Source of the DNA: Haliscomenobacter sp. | GTDB lineage: Bacteria; Bacteroidota; Bacteroidia; Chitinophagales; Saprospiraceae | DNA length: 64,000 bases | Direction: 5' to 3' | Assembly: GCA_016707205.1 (NCBI GenBank) | Contig: JADJHZ010000008.1 | Coordinates: 1-64,000 of the forward strand | Notes under the pieces: model-generated | What the model was told of the DNA's origin: nothing | Database searches by the model: none | What the model saw: only the letters and a program-made list of their open reading frames with translations | In this document: one piece after another, positions 47,106 through 56,182 of the stretch | Numbering within the stretch: the first letter of the stretch is position 1 | Layout: the number at the start of each line of letters is the position of its first letter | Translations under genes and position numbers: made by a program

Positions 47106-47828
47106 ATGCTGATCACTACCCGCGGGATCGTTTTTCGGACGATAAAATATTCGGAATCCAGCATCATCGCGGATATCTACACCGAGGCGCGGGGGCTTCA
47201 ATCGTATTATATCAACGGCATCCGGTCGGAAAAAGCCAAACTGAAAGCCGGTTTATTCCAGGCCATGTCCCTTCTGGAAATCGTAGCTTACGCCCGCGAT
47301 GACAAATCCCTGAACCGGGTCCGGGAAGCCCGGTTTGCACATGCGTATCAATCGATTCCCTTCGACGTGCGCAAGGGTGCAATCGCCCTGTTTATAGCGG
47401 AAGTAGCCCGAAAAACCATCCGGGAAATCGAACCCAACCCCGAACTGTTTGCCTTTCTGCTGGATACCTTATTATTTCTGGACCAAACCCAGGAACGGTT
47501 CTATAATGTACATCTTTGGTTCCTGGTTCGCCTCAGCGGGTACCTTGGCTTCCTTCCCGGAGGAGATTTTTTGCCCGAAAGCCCGTTTTTCAATTTAAAA
47601 GAAGGCGCCTTTTGCTCCAGCCAGCACTCAGCCCCCTGGATACTGGATGAAGAACCCAGTAGTCAACTATACCGGTTTCTGGAACTGGACTGCCCCCATG
47701 CCCAAACCATCCCCCTTACCCGAAGTCAACGCCAGCACCTGCTCAACCAGATGCTGGAATATTACCGTCTCCACCTGGACCACCTGCCCGACATTCAATC
47801 TCATGTAATTTTGCATGAAATCTTTTGA
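47106..47828 (+). CDS. recO: DNA repair protein RecO
   Basis: 240 residues. An N-terminal OB fold (LITTRGIVFRTIKYSESSIIADIYTE, quoted in part: RGIVFRTIKYSESS) is followed by an alpha-helical domain (RFYNVHLWFLVRLSGYLGFLP is the family's conserved helix, quoted in part: HLWFLVRLSGYLGF). The zinc-binding Cys residues of some RecO proteins are mostly missing, as is common in Bacteroidota. With RecR it loads RecA on SSB-coated gaps. The stop is immediately followed by a large heptad array. Confidence 0.88.
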   Translation: MLITTRGIVFRTIKYSESSIIADIYTEARGLQSYYINGIRSEKAKLKAGLFQAMSLLEIVAYARDDKSLNRVREARFAHAYQSIPFDVRKGAIALFIAEVARKTIREIEPNPELFAFLLDTLLFLDQTQERFYNVHLWFLVRLSGYLGFLPGGDFLPESPFFNLKEGAFCSSQHSAPWILDEEPSSQLYRFLELDCPHAQTIPLTRSQRQHLLNQMLEYYRLHLDHLPDIQSHVILHEIF

Positions 47829-48053
47829 GGTACGAGATTTACGAAGTACGAGGTACGAGGTACGAAGTACGAGGTAGCGAAGTAGCGAAGTTGCGAGGTA
47901 ACGAAGTGGCGAAGTCTCCCACAACTGGAAGCCCTTAATGGCTCGTGTTAATCGCTTAAGTTTGTAATTGACTTTATCTTCGTAAATCGTAAATCGTACA
48001 TCGTACATCGTAAATCGTACTTCGTAAACCGTACTTCGTAAATCGTACATCGC
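47829..48053. repeat. Large paired heptad/octad arrays between recO and corA
   Basis: Arm 1 (47829-47917) starts at the recO stop with six RGTACGA-type heptads and then switches to five RGTNGCGA octads. After a 63-bp spacer, arm 2 (47981-48050) is ten uninterrupted CGTAMNT heptads ending 3 bp before the corA ATG. ATTTACGAAGTACG in arm 1 has its reverse complement in arm 2. Any mRNA spanning it would form a long hairpin across the corA leader. Confidence 0.92.
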
Positions 48054-48965
48054 ATGAGAAAAACCATCTGCGCCAAATCTCCGGAAGGGCCCCGGTTTAC
48101 CTGGATCGACATAGAGCAGCCAACGTCAGAGGAGCTGACTATGCTGGCCCAGGAATTCGGGCTCGACCATCACGTAGTAAAGGACTGCCTGGAGCCCGAC
48201 CACTTGCCGAAAATGGAAGAAGGAGAGCATGCAGACTTTATCCTCCTTCGGCAACATCTCTGGCCTCTGAAAGAAGAAGACGACACGATTCGGGAAATCA
48301 GCACGAAAGTGGCTATATTCTTTAATTCGGATTATTTGATCACGATACACCGCCGTCCTCAGCCTTTTCTGGAGGTTTTGTACCAGCAGGCCTTTTCCGT
48401 CATTCCGGAGATCAGCTCCGGCGAGATTATTACCCGCATTTTGTTCAAAATAGCCGAATCGTTTGAAGTACCGCTAACCGCTATGTCTAATGAACTCGAA
48501 GAGTTGGAAGACGATATTTTTATCCGGCAAAAAAAACCCATGGGGGTGCAGGAAGATCTTTATTACATGAAGCGCAAGGCTTCAAAAATGCGAAAACTAC
48601 TCTACCTGACCACCCAGGTAGCCAGAAAACACGAACCCAGCGAACGGGATCAGCACTTGATGAACGACGTGCTGGACTCGCTGCAGAAACTGGAATTCGA
48701 AACCGACCAGGTCCACGACAACGCGACCAACCTGCTGAATACCTACTTGTCGATCGCCGCGCACCGCACCAACGAGATCGTACGCATTCTGACCCTGTTC
48801 TCCGTATTTTTTCTGCCCCTGACGTTTATCGTCGGGATCTACGGGATGAACTTCGACTACATGCCGGAGCTAAGAATGCGACTCGGCTACCCGCTCGCCC
48901 TCTTGGGCATGGCACTCATTACCCTGGGTATTTATGCCTGGTTTCGCAATAAAAAATGGATGTAG
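48054..48965 (+). CDS. corA: CorA-family magnesium/divalent cation transporter
   Basis: 303 residues: a large N-terminal cytoplasmic domain, a long helix, and two C-terminal membrane helices. The first helix ends in the signature YGMNF (in VGIYGMNFDYMPEL), and the tail is basic (WFRNKKWM). These form a pentameric Mg2+/Co2+/Ni2+ channel. The ATG is preceded by a heptad array rather than a usual leader, which may influence expression. Its stop is 7 bp from that of the convergent molybdenum hydroxylase gene. Confidence 0.93.
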   Translation: MRKTICAKSPEGPRFTWIDIEQPTSEELTMLAQEFGLDHHVVKDCLEPDHLPKMEEGEHADFILLRQHLWPLKEEDDTIREISTKVAIFFNSDYLITIHRRPQPFLEVLYQQAFSVIPEISSGEIITRILFKIAESFEVPLTAMSNELEELEDDIFIRQKKPMGVQEDLYYMKRKASKMRKLLYLTTQVARKHEPSERDQHLMNDVLDSLQKLEFETDQVHDNATNLLNTYLSIAAHRTNEIVRILTLFSVFFLPLTFIVGIYGMNFDYMPELRMRLGYPLALLGMALITLGIYAWFRNKKWM

Positions 48966-48972
48966 GTTTTCT

Positions 48973-51111
48973 CTAGCCTAATAATCCAGGTTCTCCGGGC
49001 TGAACAAAGGGCTGGTTGCGCAAGCGCTTTCCCGTAGCCCGGTAAACCGCGTTGGCAAAAGCGGCGGCAAAAGGAGGCAGGGCCGGCTCCCCAAGTCCCG
49101 TCGGGGCTTCTTCGCTCTCCACAAAGTGAACCTCCACGGGAGGCGCTTCGGCCATCCGGATCAACCGGTACCGGTCGAAGTTCGTTTGTTCGGGTGCTCC
49201 GTCTTTGATGGTGAGCTGACTGAACATCGCGTGCCCAAGGCCGTCGACAATAGCGCCCGCCACCTGGTTTTCGGCGCCGCTGCGGTTGATCAGTATCCCG
49301 CAATCCACGGCGCAAACTACGCGCTGAATCTTGGGTTTGTTATTGATCACCACAACCTCCACCACCTGTGCCACGTACGTACTGAACGAAAAATAAGCGC
49401 TAAAACCTTGAAACACACCCGAAGGCGCCTGGCCCCAATTCGCTTTTTCCGCTGCCAAACGGATCACGCCCATAAGCCGGTCCGCCTGGTATTCCTGCCG
49501 GCCCACCGGCTGCCGTTTTGCCTGGTCGAGCAGATCGAGCCGGAATTGTACCGGATCCTTACCCGCAGCCAGGGCGACCTCGTCTAAAAAACTTTGTTCG
49601 GCAAACCCCAGAAAGTTGTGCACCGGGGCGCGCCAGGGGCCGGTCGTCACTTTAGATTCGAGATTATGCCCTTCAATAAGCAGGTTTGGCAATGCCCCGG
49701 CAGGGAAATTGTTTTCCCGGGTTGGGTTGCCCACATTGATACCTGATCCGCGAAGGTGGTATGCCGTCAGGTTGCCCTGGGCATCCAATGCTGCCCGAAA
49801 ACGGTATTTACAAGCCGGGCGATAAATGCCCCCTCCCATATCGTCTTCCCGAAGCCAGACTACTTTCACCGGCTTTTTGGCCAAATGGGATATTTCGGCG
49901 GCTTCCACCGCGTAATCCGTGTTCAGACGGCGGCCAAAACCTCCGCCTTGTCTGGTCATTTCTACCCGGATCTTTTTCGGATCGATTTGGAGCAGTTTAG
50001 CGATCTGGGTCCGGGCGGATTCGGGAGTCTGGGTCGGCCCGGCCATAAGGACGCCATCTGGGCGCACATCGGCAAAGAAGTTGAGCGGCTCCATGGCATT
50101 GTGCGGTAAAAACGGGCATTCATAAACCGCATCCACCGTCTTGGATGCCTGCGCAAAGGCCGGTTCCGTGTTGCCATCTTTGCGACGGGGCGTTTCTGCA
50201 GCCTTATCCAGAAGGGCGCGCAAGGCGCTATCGTGCTGGTCGGTGCTTTCCAATTCGCCTTCCGGCGCCCATTGCAACTGGAGGGCGTCGCGCCCTTTCT
50301 TGGCCTCCCAGGTGGTATTGGCCAGCACGGCCACTTTGTTTCCAAAGCGGACGACTTGTTGGACCCCCGGCATGGATTTGGTCTTGGAATCGTCAACGGA
50401 TACCAGCTTCAGTCCAAAAGCCGGTGGGCGGGCGACGACGGCGACGGCCATGCCTTCGCGTTTGAGGTCCTGACCGAACAGATTTTCCCCGGTAACGATG
50501 GCTTGGTTATCGACGTTGGGAATGCGTTTGCCCAGAAGCCGAAACTCCGAAGGTATCTTTAAAGGGGGGTCGGCAGGCGGGGTTTGGGTAGCTGCCAGAG
50601 AAGCCAGTTCTCCGTAGGTGGCCTGCCGGTTCGTAGCCGGATGTTTGACTATCGAGGCGCTCGTCACGCAAGTCTCCGGCGCTACCTGCCATTTTTCGGC
50701 AGCGGCAGCAATCAGCATCATCCGGGCCGCTGCGCCGGCAGTGCGAAGTGGTTTCCAGGAGGCGCGGATGGAACCGCTACCCCCCGCCACCTGACGGGTA
50801 TAGGCTTCCGTATCCAGCGGCGCCTGCTCGACTACGACGTGCGCCCAATCTGCGTCGAGTTCTTCCGCCACGATCATGGGCATGGACGTCTTTACGCCCT
50901 GTCCAATTTCCGGGTTTGGCGACTGGATCGTGATCTTGCCGTCGGGGGTAATTTTTATGTACGCATTAAAAGCGGCGCCTTCCAAAAACGCTGGATCGAA
51001 CGCACGGGCACGTTCGGAAATCCACCGAATGCCGATCAGCATGCCGCCTCCAGCCAGGGCAGATACCTTCAGGAAGGACCGGCGGTCGAAAGATGCAGTT
51101 TGGTTTTCCAT
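48973..51111 (-). CDS. iorB: Molybdenum hydroxylase large subunit (IorB / aldehyde-oxidase type)
   Basis: 712 residues. It begins with a twin-arginine leader (FDRRSFLKVSALAGGGMLIG), so the folded enzyme is exported. The rest is the two-domain molybdopterin-cytosine-dinucleotide-binding subunit: MIVAEELDADWAHVVVEQAPLD, GGGFGRRLNTDYAVEAA (quoted in part: QGGGFGRR) and a C-terminal GLGEPALPP with the conserved catalytic Glu. This resembles isoquinoline 1-oxidoreductase beta subunits. True substrates of these Tat-exported forms are mostly unknown. It begins one base inside the stop of the small subunit (TGATG), showing tight coupling. A c-type cytochrome partner is not seen nearby. The symbol is by family. 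Confidence 0.88.
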   Translation of the reverse strand: MENQTASFDRRSFLKVSALAGGGMLIGIRWISERARAFDPAFLEGAAFNAYIKITPDGKITIQSPNPEIGQGVKTSMPMIVAEELDADWAHVVVEQAPLDTEAYTRQVAGGSGSIRASWKPLRTAGAAARMMLIAAAAEKWQVAPETCVTSASIVKHPATNRQATYGELASLAATQTPPADPPLKIPSEFRLLGKRIPNVDNQAIVTGENLFGQDLKREGMAVAVVARPPAFGLKLVSVDDSKTKSMPGVQQVVRFGNKVAVLANTTWEAKKGRDALQLQWAPEGELESTDQHDSALRALLDKAAETPRRKDGNTEPAFAQASKTVDAVYECPFLPHNAMEPLNFFADVRPDGVLMAGPTQTPESARTQIAKLLQIDPKKIRVEMTRQGGGFGRRLNTDYAVEAAEISHLAKKPVKVVWLREDDMGGGIYRPACKYRFRAALDAQGNLTAYHLRGSGINVGNPTRENNFPAGALPNLLIEGHNLESKVTTGPWRAPVHNFLGFAEQSFLDEVALAAGKDPVQFRLDLLDQAKRQPVGRQEYQADRLMGVIRLAAEKANWGQAPSGVFQGFSAYFSFSTYVAQVVEVVVINNKPKIQRVVCAVDCGILINRSGAENQVAGAIVDGLGHAMFSQLTIKDGAPEQTNFDRYRLIRMAEAPPVEVHFVESEEAPTGLGEPALPPFAAAFANAVYRATGKRLRNQPFVQPGEPGLLG

Positions 51112-51575
51112 CAGGATTTAGATTTTTTAGCGGCTACATGAATGGCTTCCCGAATGCGGTTGTACGTTCCGCAGCGGCAGATATTTCCGGCCATGGCCGT
51201 GTCGATATCGGCATCGGTAGGATTGGGATTTTTCCGGAGAAGCGAAGCAGCGGTCATGATCTGGCCCGCCTGACAGAAGCCGCATTGCGGAACGTCCACC
51301 TCTTTCCAGGCTTCCTGCAAGGGATGGTCCCCATCCCGGGAAAGCCCTTCGATCGTGACGATATTTGCGCCTTCCACCACGGAAACCGGAAGCGCACAGG
51401 AGCGCATAGGCTCTCCATTGACATGGACCGTGCAGGTCCCGCACTGACCGATCCCGCAAGCGTATTTGGTTCCGGCGAGGTCGAGGTGCTCCCGCAAAAC
51501 CCACAGTAAAGGGGTGTCCTCGCTGACGTCCACGGTACGGCGTTTGCCGTTTACTTTTAAGGTTAGTCGTGCCAT
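51111..51575 (-). CDS. iorA: Molybdenum hydroxylase [2Fe-2S] small subunit
   Basis: 154 residues. The plant-type ferredoxin half has CGIGQCGTC (the Cx4CxxC cluster), and the helical half has CGFCQAG and ICRCGTY, the four Cys of the second [2Fe-2S] cluster. It relays electrons from the molybdenum site of the next gene's product. It has no signal of its own, so it presumably travels with the Tat-tagged large subunit. It is the first gene of the pair; a heptad hairpin lies just upstream. Confidence 0.94.
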   Translation of the reverse strand: MARLTLKVNGKRRTVDVSEDTPLLWVLREHLDLAGTKYACGIGQCGTCTVHVNGEPMRSCALPVSVVEGANIVTIEGLSRDGDHPLQEAWKEVDVPQCGFCQAGQIMTAASLLRKNPNPTDADIDTAMAGNICRCGTYNRIREAIHVAAKKSKS

Positions 51576-51592
51576 ATGCGTTAGATGAATTA

Positions 51593-51674
51593 GGGAGTAG
51601 GGGAGCAGGGAGCAGGGATTAGGGAGCAGGCGCTTCTTGCTCCCTGCTCCCTAATCCCTCTGCTCCCTGATCCC
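51593..51674. repeat. Inverted GGGAGCA/TGCTCCC heptad arrays (hairpin)
   Basis: Five heptads on the left (51593-51628), a short loop near 51631-51637, and five on the right (51638-51674). A perfect 17-bp stem pairs 51614-51630 with 51643-51659. The same unit is used at 7610-7658 and 8290-8326. It lies between PBP1A and iorA, both on the minus strand, 69 bp after the PBP1A stop. Confidence 0.92.
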
Positions 51675-51742
51675 TATAAAATGCGATTATTCCAGATAAA
51701 ACTATGCGTGTAAATTACAAAAAAACCAAAACAAGGGCTAAA

Positions 51743-54160
51743 TCAATTCCCCTGATTCTCAATAATCGGCGCCAAAGGCTCCAAAAGCAATAAACTATCC
51801 TTGGCCAGCGAATCAGCAAGCAATTCTTCTGCCGAAGGTATCCGGGCAGGGCAAGCCAGGCGGCGCAACTGTTCTGGAGCAAGTACAGGAAACTCGCCCC
51901 CATGCCAGTGCGCCATGGTGGAGTCGTCCAGCACTTTGCGCATAAATCGGGCATAAACCGGGAGCGCGGTGGCGGCGCCCTGCCCATATTCAAAGTTGCG
52001 GAAACGCACCAGCGGGGAATCTCCCCCAACCCAGGCGCCGGCCAGCAGCTTGGGCGTATACCCGATAAACCAGCCATCGGCGTGATTTTGGGAGGTTCCA
52101 GTCTTTCCGGCTACCGGCACATCCACCACGTTGTACATCCAACGAAGGCGGCTGGCAGTGCCATAAGAGGCTACTGATTGAAGCATACGGGTCATGGTAT
52201 GCGCTTCTTCCTGGCTCACGACCTGTTCGCGTTTGCTTCCCTGATCAAACTCAGCGATAACTTCCCCCTTATGGTTCTCAATACGCCTGATAGCCAGCGG
52301 CCGCGTGCGTACGCCCCCGCTGGCAAACACCGCAAAGGGCTGGATCATCTCGTAAAGCGAAACTTCCGCAGTGCCCAGGGCGATAGACGGCTCTACCGGC
52401 ACTTCGCTTTCAATGCCAAGCGCCCTGGCCAGTTCCGCCACTTTCTTAACCCCCATGCGCATGATCAACGCTACCGTGACCGTATTAATGGAATTAGTCA
52501 GCGCGCCTTCCAGCGAGTAGGATCCCCCGTAAATCCCGTCTGCATTTTGGGGGATCCAATCGTCTTTATCCGTTCCGTCGGGCTCAAAATGAGGCTCGGG
52601 ATCATCCCGGCGCCAATCCTTGGTCGCCCAGTCGCCCTTGGCGTATTCGTGGTACACAACAAGCCGGTTGGGGATCTGATCGCAGGGAGGGATGCTGTCT
52701 CTCAATGCCTGCATATAAACGACCGGCTTAAACACCGACCCGGACTGCCGGCGAGCCCGCACGTGATCAAACTGAAAGAAGTCGTAGTCGATGCCGCCTA
52801 CCCAGGCCCGAACATGGCCGGTATTGGGCTCCATCGCCATAAAGCCCACCTGAAGCAACCCCAGGTGGTAGCGCACGGAATCCAGGGGGGTCATCTCCAC
52901 TTCTTTAACACCCTCGTAGGAAAAGATCTTCATCTGTACCTTCTGGGTGAAAATCCGGTCGATTTCTGCCTCACTGGTCCCCCTTGCTTTCAGGGATTTA
53001 TAGCGCTGGGAATTCACTACGCCCAGCCGGATGGTATTCATGTCGCTCCAGGGCTGGGTAAACCCTTTCCAATGCCGGTCGAACTTTTCCTGCATGTCCG
53101 ACAAGTGTTCTTCTACCGCTTGTTCGGCCAGGCGCTGCATCCCTGTGTGAAGGGTGGTGTATACTTTCAAACCGTCTTTGTAGATATTATAGGGGTCCCC
53201 GTTGGGTTTGCGGTAGTCCTTGATCAGGCGTTCGAGTTCCTGGCGCACAAACTCCCGGAAATAGGGCGCCATGCCTTCATTTCGGACCACCGGATTGTAA
53301 TTCAAATTCAGGGGAAGGGTTTGCAAAGCAGCCAGCCGGGATGGATCCAAATACCCCGCTTTTTCCATTTGCTGGAGCACGATATTCCGGCGCGTCAACG
53401 CCCGTTCAGGGAAACGAACCGGGTTGTAATACGTGGTGGCGCGAAGCACCCCGATCAGCGTAGCGCCTTCTGCAACGTTAAGCAGGGAAGGGGCTTTGTT
53501 GAAAAACCGGCGGGCAGCCACATCAATGCCAAAAACATTTTCGGGGAAAGGCACGGTGTTGAGGTATAGCGTGAGGATTTCTTCCTTGGAGTACGCCCGT
53601 TCCAACCGGCCGGCAATGACGATTTCCCGCATTTTATTGATGACCAGGGACAAAAACCGGTACTCCTTTCTCGGAAGCAGGTTTTTGGCCAACTGCTGGC
53701 TCAGCGTGCTTCCCCCTCCTCCCGACCGGTCGCCACGGATAATTGTCCGGAACAGAACCCGGCCCCAAGCCCGGTAATCGACGCCCCGGTGCTGATAAAA
53801 GCGCGAATCTTCGGTAGCCACCAGGGCCTGAAAGACATGCGGAGGGATATCCTGATACTGCACCACCGTGCGGTATTGGTTGAAATAACGCCCCAGAAGG
53901 ATCGAATCCGCCGAATACACCTCTGTCGCGATCTGGGTTTGAATCTCCCGCAATGCGCGAACAGAGGGTACAGACAGTGCAATGATCGTCCGGAAAACGA
54001 ACAGCGCCAGAACCATCCCCAAAAACGACAAACCGGAAAGCCGGATCCACCGCGCCAACCGGGGTTTTCGGGCTGCAAAGCCTTTCCACCGCTCGTTCAA
54101 TGGACTTAGGGCAGCTTTGATCTTATCGAGAAATGCCTGAAGGGACGCTTTATACGACAT
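51743..54160 (-). CDS. mrcA: Class A penicillin-binding protein (PBP1A type)
   Basis: 805 residues. One N-terminal membrane helix (about 40-62) is followed by the glycosyltransferase 51 domain (ATEDSRFYQHRGVD with the catalytic Glu, GGGGSTLSQQLAKNLL). The transpeptidase domain has SVFK (in RQSGSVFKP), SIN (in TNSINTV) and KTGTS, the three penicillin-binding motifs. It polymerises and cross-links peptidoglycan on the outer face of the inner membrane. It is directly downstream of a serine hydrolase gene (6 bp apart, same strand), which suggests one operon for wall metabolism. Confidence 0.95.
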   Translation of the reverse strand: MSYKASLQAFLDKIKAALSPLNERWKGFAARKPRLARWIRLSGLSFLGMVLALFVFRTIIALSVPSVRALREIQTQIATEVYSADSILLGRYFNQYRTVVQYQDIPPHVFQALVATEDSRFYQHRGVDYRAWGRVLFRTIIRGDRSGGGGSTLSQQLAKNLLPRKEYRFLSLVINKMREIVIAGRLERAYSKEEILTLYLNTVPFPENVFGIDVAARRFFNKAPSLLNVAEGATLIGVLRATTYYNPVRFPERALTRRNIVLQQMEKAGYLDPSRLAALQTLPLNLNYNPVVRNEGMAPYFREFVRQELERLIKDYRKPNGDPYNIYKDGLKVYTTLHTGMQRLAEQAVEEHLSDMQEKFDRHWKGFTQPWSDMNTIRLGVVNSQRYKSLKARGTSEAEIDRIFTQKVQMKIFSYEGVKEVEMTPLDSVRYHLGLLQVGFMAMEPNTGHVRAWVGGIDYDFFQFDHVRARRQSGSVFKPVVYMQALRDSIPPCDQIPNRLVVYHEYAKGDWATKDWRRDDPEPHFEPDGTDKDDWIPQNADGIYGGSYSLEGALTNSINTVTVALIMRMGVKKVAELARALGIESEVPVEPSIALGTAEVSLYEMIQPFAVFASGGVRTRPLAIRRIENHKGEVIAEFDQGSKREQVVSQEEAHTMTRMLQSVASYGTASRLRWMYNVVDVPVAGKTGTSQNHADGWFIGYTPKLLAGAWVGGDSPLVRFRNFEYGQGAATALPVYARFMRKVLDDSTMAHWHGGEFPVLAPEQLRRLACPARIPSAEELLADSLAKDSLLLLEPLAPIIENQGN

Positions 54161-54166
54161 ATTCCA

Positions 54167-56086
54167 TTAGTTGCTTTGCATGGATAAATAGGCGGCTTCA
54201 TGAACCCGCCGGCGAATCCCCAAATCGAGCAAGGCCCGGCTTGAACGGTAAGGATAGACCCGGTTGGAGAACACGATCACCAGCAGGCGGGTTTCCGGAT
54301 CGACCCAGGTATACGTTCCCGTATACCCTGTATGCCCAAAACTGGATTCGGAGGCCTGAGGCGCATAGGAAGCCGAAGCCGGATTATAGGCAAGCGCAGG
54401 TTTGTCGAATCCCAGCCCCCGATGAATCCCTTCCCCGCAGTATTGGCAGCGGATAAATTCCTTCACGGCCTTCTCTTCTATAAACCGCTGCCCTCCATAC
54501 GCCCCATAATTCATATACATCTGCATAAGTTTGGCCAGATCATTAGCTGAACCAAACAGTCCGGCATGGCCGGAAACGCCGCCGAGCATGGCCGCTCCTT
54601 CGTCGTGCACCGTTCCCCGCAATTGCTTCATCCGGAAAAACGTATCGCGCTCGGTAGGTACAATGCGCTCCGGAGGGAAGAACCGCAAAGGGTTCATGGT
54701 AAGGGTTGTAGCGCCCAGCGGGCGATAAAAATGGGATTTGATATAGGTCTCAAAATCAACGCCGGTCTGGTACTTCACGATTCGGGGCATGGTGTAGAAA
54801 AAGAAATCGGAATACACAAAACCCGGTTTTTCGTTTAGGGGCGATTGGTAAATAGACTTGTAAATCGCCTGGTTATACTTGCGGTGTAGCCATAGGCTGT
54901 CCGTTATATACACGTTGTAGGCCGCAGACGAATCGGTTCTGAACGTACGCGCCTTAAACCGGAAGTCGTTATTCCGGTTGCCGTCCCAGTGTTTTTGCCA
55001 GGGGTTTCGGCTTTGTCCTTTCAGCGTGCCCCGCCAAAACGGAATCCATGCCATCAGTTGCGCGGTGTGGGTGAGCACGCGGCGCATGGGCAGGCCGGCT
55101 TTGTTTGTCCCTTTGACTTCGGGAAGGTAATCGCCCAAAGGCGCGTCGGGGTTAAATTTGCCCTGGCCATACCACTCCATCAGCACGGGAAGTCCGGAAG
55201 TGATCTTGGTTACCGAGGCAAAATCGTAAACATCGGTGAGCTGAACGGGATGCTGATCGTCATAGGTATGTGCGCCAAAGGCGCGATGGTACACCACCTT
55301 TTCATCTTTAGCGATGAGGACCTGGGCGCCGGGATAAGCACTGGCCTGAAGCCCTTCGAGAAGGATCGCTTCCACGCTGTCTTCCAGCAACTGGCTGTTC
55401 ATTCCCACCAGCTCGGGCGGCGCGTACCCCAGCCGGATCGCTTGGGGGAGGTCCAGGCCAGCGCCCGGCCCAAATACGACACCCAGGGGTTGAGCAAGCC
55501 GCGCGTTCAGCGTAGTTCCCCCAAAAAGCGCTTGAGCGGCCAGGGATTGGCCGTAATAGGTCCCGGCGCCAGCGATCAGCACGCTGGATCCAGCCAACTC
55601 GGGATATTGAACCAGCAGTTGTCCGGCGTCGAACAACGCCAGAGCAACCCGGGCTTTTTCAGACAGGACCTTCCAGGCTTCCAGCGCCGGCGAAGACAGC
55701 GCAGATCCGTTGCCATGAACCGCAAGAACGAACAAGTTATAGCGGCTGGCTTGCTCCCGGGCCCAGACGGCGGCGCCCGAAGCCGGAACCTCCAGACGGG
55801 CGATTTCCGTATACCGCTCCAGATATTCCTGAAAAACGCTCAAAGGCTCCCCTTCCGATAACGGGAGGAAAGCGATCCGAAGCGTATCGAGCCGGAGGAA
55901 TGGAATCTGCTGCCCGGCGTTCCGCAAAAGCACCGTTTGGGAAAGCGCTTGCCGGTAAGCGCCGAGCCCGTCGCCAGAAGGGCTTTGAGCACGGACCGAA
56001 TACGCGGAAGCCCAAAAGATAAAGGCAACGCATGCAAGGCCGTGCAAGCGCCGAAAAAACAGGTTAGGGTGTTTGCACATGTGCAA
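54167..56086 (-). CDS. Serine hydrolase (class C beta-lactamase-like) with degenerate GH3-type N-terminal domain
   Basis: 639 residues with a signal peptide ending near VRAQ. Residues about 50-235 resemble the C-terminal domain of family 3 glycoside hydrolases (LLRNAGQQIPFLRLDTLRIAFLPL, quoted in part: LLRNAGQQIPFLRLDTLRIA). The second half is a beta-lactamase/DD-peptidase fold: Ser-x-x-Lys in FASVTKIT, Tyr-Ser in VYSDFFFY, and His-Thr-Gly in FGHTGYTG. Related Bacteroidota proteins are about 970-1000 residues and start with a complete GH3 catalytic domain. Here that domain is absent, leaving only its partner. It is probably a periplasmic or surface peptidoglycan hydrolase. It forms a unit with PBP1A. 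ATG 56086 or 56080 could start it. Confidence 0.78.
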   Translation of the reverse strand: MHMCKHPNLFFRRLHGLACVAFIFWASAYSVRAQSPSGDGLGAYRQALSQTVLLRNAGQQIPFLRLDTLRIAFLPLSEGEPLSVFQEYLERYTEIARLEVPASGAAVWAREQASRYNLFVLAVHGNGSALSSPALEAWKVLSEKARVALALFDAGQLLVQYPELAGSSVLIAGAGTYYGQSLAAQALFGGTTLNARLAQPLGVVFGPGAGLDLPQAIRLGYAPPELVGMNSQLLEDSVEAILLEGLQASAYPGAQVLIAKDEKVVYHRAFGAHTYDDQHPVQLTDVYDFASVTKITSGLPVLMEWYGQGKFNPDAPLGDYLPEVKGTNKAGLPMRRVLTHTAQLMAWIPFWRGTLKGQSRNPWQKHWDGNRNNDFRFKARTFRTDSSAAYNVYITDSLWLHRKYNQAIYKSIYQSPLNEKPGFVYSDFFFYTMPRIVKYQTGVDFETYIKSHFYRPLGATTLTMNPLRFFPPERIVPTERDTFFRMKQLRGTVHDEGAAMLGGVSGHAGLFGSANDLAKLMQMYMNYGAYGGQRFIEEKAVKEFIRCQYCGEGIHRGLGFDKPALAYNPASASYAPQASESSFGHTGYTGTYTWVDPETRLLVIVFSNRVYPYRSSRALLDLGIRRRVHEAAYLSMQSN

Positions 56087-56182
56087 GTATTTTATGAACT
56101 ATGCGCAGGCCCTTGTCCAAAATGCGTAAGTTTGACGAGGGAACGCGCACCGTTTTTTTCAACGCAAATGATCTCGTAACCT

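Noticed and set aside
47829..48053. CRISPR array
   Set aside because: Units are 7-8 bp with no spacers, and there are no cas genes. It is a simple tandem/inverted array.
52178..53569. A 463-codon plus-strand frame opposite PBP1A
   Set aside because: Antisense of PBP1A, which has all glycosyltransferase and transpeptidase motifs.
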